Origin: Woeseiaceae bacterium
GTDB taxonomy: Bacteria; Pseudomonadota; Gammaproteobacteria; Steroidobacterales; Woeseiaceae
Direction: 5' to 3'
DNA length: 64,000 bases
NCBI GenBank assembly: GCA_013001045.1
Contig: JABDNG010000064.1
Coordinates: forward strand, 41,504 to 105,503
The notes below the pieces were generated by a model that ran no database searches, was not told the DNA's origin, and saw nothing but the letters and a program-made list of their open reading frames with translations. Below are positions 30,816-37,862 of the stretch, in pieces (the stretch's first letter is position 1; every line of letters begins with the position of its first letter). The position numbers and the translations under genes were made by a program.

Positions 30816-32070
30816 CGTAAGCCAGGATCGCGCGCGGCGGGAGAGCTTCAAAGAGGCCGTCCTGAACAAACGCATGTTGATCTGCGTGTTCACGGGGTTC
30901 ACGTCCGGACTGCCTCTGTATGTGCTGTTTCAACTCGTTCCCGGTTGGTTGCGTGTAGAAGGCGTCGGACTGGCGGAGATCGGTTTTTTCGCGCTGGTGC
31001 AATTTCCGTATACGTGGAAGTTCCTGTGGTCGCCGGTCATGGACCGTTTCACGCTGCCGTTCCTGGGGCACCGTCGGGGCTGGATGCTGGTGACGCAGGT
31101 CGCCCTGTTGCTGTCGATGGGCGTGATGGGCTTCATCAAGCCCGACCTGTCCCTTTGGACCGTTGCTTACCTGTCCGCCGCGGTTGCGTTCTTCAGCGCC
31201 AGCCAGGATATCGTCCTCGATGCGTACCGGCGTGAGCTGTTACCCGACGTCGAACTCGGCCTCGGTAATTCGATACACGTACAGGCGTATCGGCTGTCTG
31301 GTCTCGTGCCGGGTGCCCTGGGCTTTATTCTTGCGGACCACTTTGCCTGGCACATCGTGTTCGTCATCATTGCGCTGTTCATGTTCATCGGTATCGTGAT
31401 GACGCTGGTCATCAACGAAGCTATCGAAGAACCGACGCCGCCAAAATCGATGCGCGATGCTGTTATCGAGCCGTTCCGCGATTTTATCGGTCGGTCTGGC
31501 CTCGGACCCGCGTTGCTGGTGCTCGCGTTCCTGTTTCTCTACAAGCTCGGCGACAACATGGCGACGGCGTTGCAATCACCGTTTTTTATTGATGTCGGCT
31601 TCACATTGACCCAGATCGGCGCGATAGCGAAGACGGCAGGACTGATCGCGGCAATTGTCGGCGGCATGGCGGGTGGGTTCGTCATGGTCAAGTTGTCGAT
31701 CAACCGGGCGCTGTGGTTGTTCGGTGTGGTGCAGATCGTCAGCATTCTGGGTTTTGCGCTGCTATCCGAGATTGGCGCCAATCCCTGGATGCTCGGTGTT
31801 GTTGTCGCGTTCGAATACCTCGGCGTTGGCCTCGGCTCGGCAGCGTTGATCGCGTTTATGGCGCGCACGACCAATCCGGCATTCGCTGCAACGCAACTCG
31901 CGCTGTTTACGGCGCTCGCTTCGGTGCCAAGAGTGTTCGCCAATGCCGTTACAGGAGTGATCGTCGAACAAGTGGGCTGGACGAACTTCTTCGTGCTTTG
32001 TACGGTCCTGGCAGTTCCCGGAATGTTGTTGCTCCTAAAGGTCGCGCCCTGGAACGAGGCCACCGAATGA
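30805..32070 (+). CDS. ampG: AmpG-like MFS permease (muropeptide importer type)
   Basis: A 421-residue inner-membrane protein with about 12 helices of the major facilitator superfamily. The segments GFTSGLPLYVLFQ, FLWSPVMDRF and ASQDIVLDAYRREL are characteristic of AmpG, which imports anhydromuropeptides released from peptidoglycan for recycling and signals to ampC in some species. No ampR or ampC is near. It overlaps both xth upstream and the Rieske gene downstream (four bases), suggesting one transcript. Confidence 0.88.
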   Translation: MTADVSQDRARRESFKEAVLNKRMLICVFTGFTSGLPLYVLFQLVPGWLRVEGVGLAEIGFFALVQFPYTWKFLWSPVMDRFTLPFLGHRRGWMLVTQVALLLSMGVMGFIKPDLSLWTVAYLSAAVAFFSASQDIVLDAYRRELLPDVELGLGNSIHVQAYRLSGLVPGALGFILADHFAWHIVFVIIALFMFIGIVMTLVINEAIEEPTPPKSMRDAVIEPFRDFIGRSGLGPALLVLAFLFLYKLGDNMATALQSPFFIDVGFTLTQIGAIAKTAGLIAAIVGGMAGGFVMVKLSINRALWLFGVVQIVSILGFALLSEIGANPWMLGVVVAFEYLGVGLGSAALIAFMARTTNPAFAATQLALFTALASVPRVFANAVTGVIVEQVGWTNFFVLCTVLAVPGMLLLLKVAPWNEATE

Positions 32071-32426
32071 GCGACGCGGAAGTAGAAATAGCTGTGGGCC
32101 GCCTCGATGAACTCGAGGATCCGGGTTGTCGCGAATTTGAAATCGGCGAGGGCGACTGGCCCTTCCGTGGTTTTGTCGTGCGGCGTGGCAACGACGCGTT
32201 TGCGTACCAGAATTTCTGCGCGCACGTTGGACACCCGCTGAACTGGGCGCCTGACGCATTCCTGACCAAGGACAAGTCCGCAATCATCTGTGCATCACAT
32301 GGTGCGACCTACGAGATCGAGACAGGCCATTGTTTTGCGGGGCCAGGATCCGGGGGTTCACTCAGGCGGGTCGAACTGGCGGTCCGCGATGGTGTCATCT
32401 ATGTCTCCGGCCCGACCAGCATGTAA
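32067..32426 (+). CDS. Small Rieske [2Fe-2S] protein
   Basis: A 119-residue soluble protein consisting of one Rieske domain. The cluster ligands are visible as C-A-H in NFCAHVGHPLNW and C-A-S-H in IICASHGATY. There is no signal peptide or membrane anchor, so it is probably a cytoplasmic ferredoxin-like electron carrier, as in dioxygenase or nitrite reductase small-subunit types. It starts inside the ampG-like stop codon (ATGA overlap). Its partner oxygenase is not in the window. Confidence 0.9.
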   Translation: MSDAEVEIAVGRLDELEDPGCREFEIGEGDWPFRGFVVRRGNDAFAYQNFCAHVGHPLNWAPDAFLTKDKSAIICASHGATYEIETGHCFAGPGSGGSLRRVELAVRDGVIYVSGPTSM

Positions 32427-32434
32427 CGCGTCTC

Positions 32435-32620
32435 GTCAACACTCGCCATTCACTGCCCACATTGCATCGTCTGACATTTTTGCCGCGGCGTCGATCGCCG
32501 GGGTGTCTCAGTCGCTCGGACAGCTGCTTCGCAAACTCGCTTTGTGAAACACCCCCGCACTCGCCGCCGCTGCATGGGCCCTTTAGTGTATGTCTTGGGC
32601 AGTGAGTGGCGGGTGTTGTC
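32435..32620. repeat. Long imperfect inverted repeat filling a convergent intergenic space
   Basis: The 25 bases at 32435-32459 and the 25 at 32596-32620 are reverse complements with three mismatches. Inside, 32499-32510 and 32545-32556 (GGGTGT-type arms) form a second inverted pair with two mismatches. The element begins nine bases after the Rieske stop and reaches the stop codon of the convergent gene. It may be a miniature mobile or REP-like element, or a bidirectional end-of-transcript structure. No target duplication is evident. Confidence 0.6.
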
Positions 32621-32909
32621 AGGTCTTGTCGAGGAAGGAAAGCGGATCGTAGTATCCGGGGGGAACCCCGTCGTCTTTCTTGCCGACGTAGTCTTCCGGA
32701 TCCATGTCAACCGATCCTGACCAGTCCTCCGGTGCGGCGACTTCAGCCAGCGTCAGTTTCGACCAGGCGTCGATGTCGATTTCATCGATGGTGCCGTCGT
32801 ACTGCTGAATCTCAACCGTGGCCGCGTCTTCGTCGATCGCGACAACTTCGAAATAAGTCCCGTTGGACCGTTCGAACCATTGACCGATCACGGGACTGCA
32901 CGTGTTCAT
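32619..32909 (-). CDS. Small acidic protein, DUF6763-like
   Basis: A 96-residue acidic cytoplasmic protein. It begins MNTCSPVIGQWFERSNGTYFEV and has VEIQQYDGTIDEIDIDAW and PEDWSGSVDMDPED segments, which I recall from small gammaproteobacterial proteins grouped as DUF6763. The fold looks like a short beta barrel followed by an acidic tail. No function is known. Its stop codon overlaps the right arm of the long inverted repeat. Confidence 0.7.
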   Translation of the reverse strand: MNTCSPVIGQWFERSNGTYFEVVAIDEDAATVEIQQYDGTIDEIDIDAWSKLTLAEVAAPEDWSGSVDMDPEDYVGKKDDGVPPGYYDPLSFLDKT

Positions 32910-32981
32910 TGAACGAAGTCCTCTTGCGAAAATCAGGTCCTTACCGTTATTTATAGTTGATATCGCGCCAAGCGCAAGAAA

Positions 32982-33689
32982 CTAATCGTTTTGTGTGGCC
33001 TTCTTGTATCGCCAGTCCCATATACGATGGCCTTTACGCAATCCTCGTTGTTCGAACTTGGTTCTCGGTCGATCGAGGGGTCGGCTACCGTCGTGTTCCT
33101 GCTGCTCGGCGCAGCTGAATAGATCTGACTGGCTGAACACGTCGTCGATATGTTCGGCATAGTTCGCCCAGTCTGTCGCGATGTGCAGCGCACCGTCAAC
33201 GCCAAGGCGACTATTGATCAGCTGCAGAAACTCCGGCTGGATCATTCTGCGCTTGTGATGGCGTTTTTTTGGCCACGGGTCCGGAAAGTAGATGTTGACG
33301 CGCCCTAACGATGCTTTCGGAATCTGGTGCTGCAATACTTCGACCGCATCGTGCTTGATAAGCCGCAGGTTCGAAAGGCCCGCGTCATGCGCCTTCAGGA
33401 GACAATGCCCAACGCCGGGTTCGTGCACTTCGATGCCCAGAAAATTCAAATGGGCATTCTCGGCTGCCTGTTGAACGAGCGTGTCGCCGTTGCCGAAACC
33501 GATTTCGAGCACGACAGGCGCGCTGCGACCGAAGAGTGCGTCGAAGTCTAAAAGTTCGGGTCCAGTATCGACGCCGAATTCAGGCCACAGCTCCTTAAGC
33601 GCACGTTGTTGCGATGCTGTCAGTCGGCCGGTACGGCGCACGAAACTTCGGATCGTGCGGCGTCGGCCATTGTCGGTCCTTGCAATCAT
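32982..33689 (-). CDS. trmB: tRNA (guanine-46-N7)-methyltransferase
   Basis: A 235-residue SAM-dependent enzyme that makes m7G46 in tRNA. The SAM site reads VVLEIGFGNGDTL, followed by NFLGIEVHEPGVG. The catalytic and tRNA-binding motif NIYFPDPWPKKRHHKRRM is complete. The C-terminal TKFEQRGLRKGH is typical of the family. Its start overlaps the preceding acyltransferase stop by four bases. Confidence 0.96.
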   Translation of the reverse strand: MIARTDNGRRRTIRSFVRRTGRLTASQQRALKELWPEFGVDTGPELLDFDALFGRSAPVVLEIGFGNGDTLVQQAAENAHLNFLGIEVHEPGVGHCLLKAHDAGLSNLRLIKHDAVEVLQHQIPKASLGRVNIYFPDPWPKKRHHKRRMIQPEFLQLINSRLGVDGALHIATDWANYAEHIDDVFSQSDLFSCAEQQEHDGSRPLDRPRTKFEQRGLRKGHRIWDWRYKKATQND

Positions 33690-34249
33690 GACCTGTCGAC
33701 GAAAACGACCGGGGTGGTCTTCTCCGGCCAGCGACCCTCGAAACCGCCGTAATAATCCTGCAAGAACCTGAGATCGGCGTCCTGATCGCCGCTCAGATCA
33801 AAGCGTTGTCCAATGCCGAGGCGCTTGTGCTTGTAGTCAAAGAAGCCCAGGTAAACCGGAACATTCGCGCCTTCGGCGATTCGATAAAAACCGGACTTCC
33901 AGCCGGGCTTTTTCGTGCGCGTGCCCTCGGGCGAGAGACCGAAGAAAAATCTGTCTTGTTCATTGAACATGTCGACGGCCAGCTGCACGGCCGAGCCCGC
34001 ACGCTTGCGATCGAGCTCGATGCCTCCGAGCGCTCGCAGTAACGTACTCAGCGGAAACCAGAACAGCGAGTGCTTGGCGAAGAAGTGGATCTCGGCGCCC
34101 ATGGCTACCTTGTAGACGAGGGCCCAGAAGCCGTCCCAGTTCGAGGTGTGTGGTGCGGCGATGATCACCGCTTTCGGCACATCCGGCATGCCGCCCACGG
34201 CAGTCCAGCCGCCGATTCGCAGTAACAATCTCGCAAGGCCTCGTAACAT
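33686..34249 (-). CDS. PlsC-type acyltransferase
   Basis: A 187-residue membrane-associated acyltransferase. The H-x4-D catalytic motif is HTSNWD and the second motif SPEGTR binds the glycerophosphate. It is shorter than standard PlsC and resembles the compact bacterial members annotated as 1-acyl-glycerol-3-phosphate acyltransferases; the acyl acceptor is not proven. The start is ATG at 34249; the longer frame to 34321 lacks homology. Coupled to trmB by a four-base overlap. Confidence 0.87.
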   Translation of the reverse strand: MLRGLARLLLRIGGWTAVGGMPDVPKAVIIAAPHTSNWDGFWALVYKVAMGAEIHFFAKHSLFWFPLSTLLRALGGIELDRKRAGSAVQLAVDMFNEQDRFFFGLSPEGTRTKKPGWKSGFYRIAEGANVPVYLGFFDYKHKRLGIGQRFDLSGDQDADLRFLQDYYGGFEGRWPEKTTPVVFVDRS

Positions 34250-34345
34250 GGGCGTCGATGTCCAGCTGTCAGTGGGCCGCTGCCGCACTCCGGTGTGGCA
34301 TAGTACCGCCGACCGGGTCATTTTGTAATCGAGCGTGGAGATATC

Positions 34346-35071
34346 GTGAGAACATCGGGATGGATGAAGCGTCAGCCGTGGTTCTGGCCCGTCAAGCGTT
34401 TCATAAAGCGCATCAGCGGCAAGGAACTGTGGCTGAGGACGGACGTCGAGCGCGAGGTCCTCGAAACGGGCGGCTGGATTTACATACCCGAGTTACTCGG
34501 GCCCGCTTCGATCGTCTATTCGCTCGGGGTTGGCGACTCGATCGACTTCGATATGGACCTGATCCATCACTATAGCCTGACCGTGCATGCGTTTGACCCG
34601 ACACCTTACTCGGAAGAGTGGATTGCAACGTTAGATTTGCCGGCCAACTTTGTGTTTCATCCGTGGGCTGCTGCCGGGGAGGACGGTAACCTGCGGCTGT
34701 TTCGGCGCGTCAGCAAACGCGGCAGAAAGTCGAAAGTCATGTGGACGGCCGAGGGGGACGCGGGTGACGACGCTGACTTTATCGATGCACCCGCTTATAC
34801 GATTCGCTCGATAATGGAGAAACTGGGCCACGAAAAAATCGACGTACTGAAGATCGATGTCGAAGGGGCCGAGTACGAGATTCTGGATAGCCTGGGCGAA
34901 GTAGACAAGCTGCCCACGCAATTGCTGGTTGAATATCATCATCGCTTTCCGGGCATCGGCAAGCAAAAGACGGCCGATAGCATCGAAAAGCTCAAAAATT
35001 ATGGTTACCAAATATTCGCGATCTCCGAAACTGGTCGCGAGATCGGCTTTATGCTCGAATCCGACGAATAA
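34346..35071 (+). CDS. FkbM family methyltransferase
   Basis: A 241-residue SAM-dependent methyltransferase of the FkbM family. The SAM-binding start is VYSLGVGDSIDFD, the DPTPYSEEW segment follows, and the catalytic region DVLKIDVEGAEYEIL is typical. Members methylate sugars or other secreted glycans and natural products; the substrate here cannot be told. The start is GTG at 34346 with GGAG upstream. It stands alone between the divergent plsC-trmB pair and the convergent cytochrome gene. Confidence 0.88.
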   Translation: MRTSGWMKRQPWFWPVKRFIKRISGKELWLRTDVEREVLETGGWIYIPELLGPASIVYSLGVGDSIDFDMDLIHHYSLTVHAFDPTPYSEEWIATLDLPANFVFHPWAAAGEDGNLRLFRRVSKRGRKSKVMWTAEGDAGDDADFIDAPAYTIRSIMEKLGHEKIDVLKIDVEGAEYEILDSLGEVDKLPTQLLVEYHHRFPGIGKQKTADSIEKLKNYGYQIFAISETGREIGFMLESDE

Positions 35072-35097
35072 AAAAGACCGGGAGAGTAATCTCCCGG
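35070..35097 (-). terminator. Terminator of the decahaem cytochrome gene
   Basis: CCGGGAG (35078-35084) pairs with CTCCCGG (35091-35097). Read on the minus strand it is followed by a T-run (A at 35070-35075). It lies 66 bases past the cytochrome stop and just after the convergent FkbM stop. Confidence 0.8.
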
Positions 35098-35162
35098 CCT
35101 CAGTCTTTTCTCCTTATCGGTGGTGCGGGGTGGATCCGGAGGCCCACCCCTCAACCCGATTG

Positions 35163-37649
35163 TTATGGCGCGTCGATGATCGTCTGGCGACCCTCGGGGA
35201 ACGCCTGCGGTGTCCAGCTGTTCTGGTACGCATGACCCTTGCTCGCGCTGTCGGCGTGGCAAGTGATGCAAGCCGTCGTCCCTGCGCCCTGGAGCACATC
35301 GTCGAGCTGGTTGATCCACTCTGTGCTACCGGCTTCGGTGGTGGTCGCCATCGACTTGGTCTGGTCAGGAATGACGGTGAAGTCGTCCGTGTGGCAGGCC
35401 GTGCAGGCGTTGAGCGCCCGCGGGTATGTCGCAGAGTGGAAGTTGTGGTTCACCACATACGGCGGCGGTTGCTGAACACCGTCTACTACATTGCCTATTG
35501 TGGAACCGAAGACAGGCTGCGAACCCGTGCCCGGCCAGTTCGGCAGAAGTGATTCGTCGGTCGCGAAGCCGTAGACGCCGCGTCCTCGATAGATCACGTA
35601 CGGAGGCAAACCTTCCACACCGGCAGAGTGAATGCGATGCAGCATCGTCTTCATCTCAAAGGTCTCGCCGACCTTGCCGTCATAGGTATCGGAGGGATCG
35701 ATGCCCATAGTGTCTGTGCGGACATACTGCTCGTTCGAAGCCGAGTTGTGGCAGATGAGGCAATAGTCGACGTTGTCAACGCGGTCGCCGCCATGCTCGT
35801 AGAGCGATCCCACGTGGCACTTCAGGCACTCGCCGGTGTCGACGACATTGCGTCGCTCCGGTGCCGCGCCGCCAACACCCACGAGCCAATCGTAGGTCGG
35901 CGACGGGACACGAGCTTCCACTGTCAGAGCAGGATTAGCCTCGCTGAGAACTTGCGGTTTGCCGCCCAGGGCTATCCTGGCCTTCTCGGCAACGACATTT
36001 TCCGCCGGGATGACGGTGGTCGCGACCAGGCCCATGCAGTCCGTGTTGGCGGCGCTCACGTTGGCCCGAGAGGGCTGGCCTGCCCCGCTGGTCGACGTGC
36101 CGATGATGAAATCATCGCCCTGGGCGTAGCTGCGGTATGTGCGGAGGCGGCTGATGGGATTGCCGTCGTCGTTAACCCCCCCGTCGTGGAACACCGGGGC
36201 ACCCACACCGACCGTGTCGTTACACGGATCGACGGGAACGCCATTGTAGGAAGCTTCCCAGGTGAACGTCAGGTTCGCGCCGTCATCGGCCATGCTGGTG
36301 ATCGCCCAGTCGAACTTCGCACCCTCGGCGACGGAGGTGTCGACGCCATCCCAGATGATGCCATCGTTGCCGGTTAACGCGAGGTTGTGGAATTCGGCCA
36401 CGTTCGCACGCGCGACGCCGCCATCGTGGCACACTGTGCAGTCAGCCGTTTCCGGGTCCGGAATAGAAGTCAGGTGGAATTCCAGGCCGGTGAAGTCAAA
36501 GCTCGCCATCGAGCCGTGGCAGGAGAAGCAGCCCCTGCCCGAGACCGGCATCGCGTTCGCCGCGGCAAGCGCGGACCCGCCTGTGGCCGGGACGACATTG
36601 TCGTCGCTGTGGCAGACGCTGCAGTTCGTCATGTAGGTCGGATAGGTGATGTCGTAGATTTTGTCGGGGATGCCATCGGGGGTGCCATCACCGTCGTTAT
36701 CATCTTCACATCCGCGGCACGTCGTGAAACCACCGTCCGGTGCCGACACGCTCGGCGGGAAGTTGTGCGAGTTGTGGATGCCGTGCACGACTCTGAAGAA
36801 CTGATAATAACTCGGCTCTTCGTCGTCATCCGGGGTTGCCGGATCGTCGGGACGATGGCAGACCACGCAGGCGTCCGCACTGATCGGCGCGGAGTAGTGC
36901 CCGCCGCGGTTGTCGGGGGCGAATCGCCCAACCTCGCCGCTCGCACCGTGGCAGCCGACACAGGCCTCGCTGCTGGCCAGGCCGGCGAGCGGGATCGGAT
37001 TCGGATAGTCACCGACCGCGGCAATCTCGAGGTTGTTCATACCGGTGCGCAAAATGACCAGGTATCGGCCGTCTGTGCCACCAAATTCTGCCACGCCGCC
37101 TTCAAGCCTGACGCTGTAGGTGCCGTCGCCGTTGTTGGTGAAGAAGAGCGTGGGGGGAACGGGGGGAACAGCGTCGGGATCACCTTCGAATCTGCCCGTC
37201 AGGCTCGTGCGCACCGTGCCGTCCGAGAAATAGGCACGGTAGAATGTCGCGTCCGTCGCTGCTGCGCCGTCGGCCGTTACGCTGAAACTGACGGTCAGGT
37301 CAGTTGGCACGGTAGCGTCCGGGGCAACCGCGAAGTTGGCAAACGAGCCGACGTCGACGATGTCTGCTTCAGTGATTTTTGCATGGGCTGCTGACGCATC
37401 GGCAACGGAGCCTGCATCATGGCAAACCCCGCAGCTTTCGAGAGGCGTCGCGGACGCCGAAGGTCCCGGAGGTCCCGTGTCGCCAGTAGCGCCAGTAGCG
37501 CCAGTATCGCCAGTAGCGCCGGGAGCGCCAGGAGCGCCAGGAGCGCCAGCGGCACCATCGTCGCCGTCACAAGCGGCGAGTCCAAGCGTCAGGATTACAA
37601 CAACCAGAAATGTCCAACTCTTTTTGAACAACACGTTGAACTGTCCCAT
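35163..37649 (-). CDS. OmcA/MtrC-family decahaem c-type cytochrome lipoprotein
   Basis: An 828-residue exported lipoprotein. The signal peptide ends with lipobox LAAC (C27). A collagen-like Gly-X-Y segment (residues about 32-66) links the lipid anchor to the folded part. Ten CxxCH haem sites follow in order: CGVCH, CVGCH, CVVCH, CSVCH, CFSCH, CTVCH, CLKCH, CLICH, CTACH, CITCH. An eleventh, CRGCE, lacks the haem histidine and sits before a DxDxDG-type acidic loop. Relatives carry electrons out of the cell to minerals or partners. No MtrA or MtrB homologue is in the window, so the route across the outer membrane is unknown. SD AGGAG precedes the ATG. Confidence 0.92.
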   Translation of the reverse strand: MGQFNVLFKKSWTFLVVVILTLGLAACDGDDGAAGAPGAPGAPGATGDTGATGATGDTGPPGPSASATPLESCGVCHDAGSVADASAAHAKITEADIVDVGSFANFAVAPDATVPTDLTVSFSVTADGAAATDATFYRAYFSDGTVRTSLTGRFEGDPDAVPPVPPTLFFTNNGDGTYSVRLEGGVAEFGGTDGRYLVILRTGMNNLEIAAVGDYPNPIPLAGLASSEACVGCHGASGEVGRFAPDNRGGHYSAPISADACVVCHRPDDPATPDDDEEPSYYQFFRVVHGIHNSHNFPPSVSAPDGGFTTCRGCEDDNDGDGTPDGIPDKIYDITYPTYMTNCSVCHSDDNVVPATGGSALAAANAMPVSGRGCFSCHGSMASFDFTGLEFHLTSIPDPETADCTVCHDGGVARANVAEFHNLALTGNDGIIWDGVDTSVAEGAKFDWAITSMADDGANLTFTWEASYNGVPVDPCNDTVGVGAPVFHDGGVNDDGNPISRLRTYRSYAQGDDFIIGTSTSGAGQPSRANVSAANTDCMGLVATTVIPAENVVAEKARIALGGKPQVLSEANPALTVEARVPSPTYDWLVGVGGAAPERRNVVDTGECLKCHVGSLYEHGGDRVDNVDYCLICHNSASNEQYVRTDTMGIDPSDTYDGKVGETFEMKTMLHRIHSAGVEGLPPYVIYRGRGVYGFATDESLLPNWPGTGSQPVFGSTIGNVVDGVQQPPPYVVNHNFHSATYPRALNACTACHTDDFTVIPDQTKSMATTTEAGSTEWINQLDDVLQGAGTTACITCHADSASKGHAYQNSWTPQAFPEGRQTIIDAP
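37481..37552 (-). repeat. 9-bp tandem repeat encoding the collagen-like linker
   Basis: Eight consecutive 9-bp units of the form CGCCAGTAG / CGCCAGGAG run from 37481 to 37552, differing at one to three positions. On the coding (minus) strand each unit encodes a Gly-X-Y triplet (GAP, GAT, GDT). Gain or loss of units keeps the frame, so linker length could vary between strains. Confidence 0.8.
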
Positions 37650-37762
37650 GGCACTACTCCTAAAATTCTTCGTGGTTATGTCTACAGACCGGTGGCAGTT
37701 ACAGAAAAAGCGGACGGACTACCGGCATTGAACCTAGCCTAATTGCGAGACGCGGCCGCAAC

Positions 37763-37778
37763 ACTGACAAATGTCAGT
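37763..37778. promoter_or_regulatory. 16-bp palindrome upstream of the decahaem cytochrome
   Basis: ACTGACA (37763-37769) and TGTCAGT (37772-37778) form a perfect palindrome around AA, about 115 bases upstream of the cytochrome start. A second inverted repeat, TATCGG/CCGATA, lies at 37810-37827. The palindrome looks like a dimeric repressor or activator site; the regulator is unknown. The gap 37650-37862 holds no gene. Confidence 0.45.
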
Positions 37779-37862
37779 TTCGGAGAATTAGCGGGCGGTG
37801 GATTACACTTATCGGCGAGGACCGATAATTCGGGATTTACGTATCGGCCCTGGTTAACGGCG

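Noticed and set aside
36387-37394. 335-codon plus-strand frame inside the decahaem cytochrome gene
   Set aside because: Antisense to ten haem motifs and a signal peptide in the real frame.
37481-37552. Possible CRISPR-like repeat array
   Set aside because: The units are 9 bp, directly joined with no spacers, and encode an in-frame Gly-X-Y stretch.
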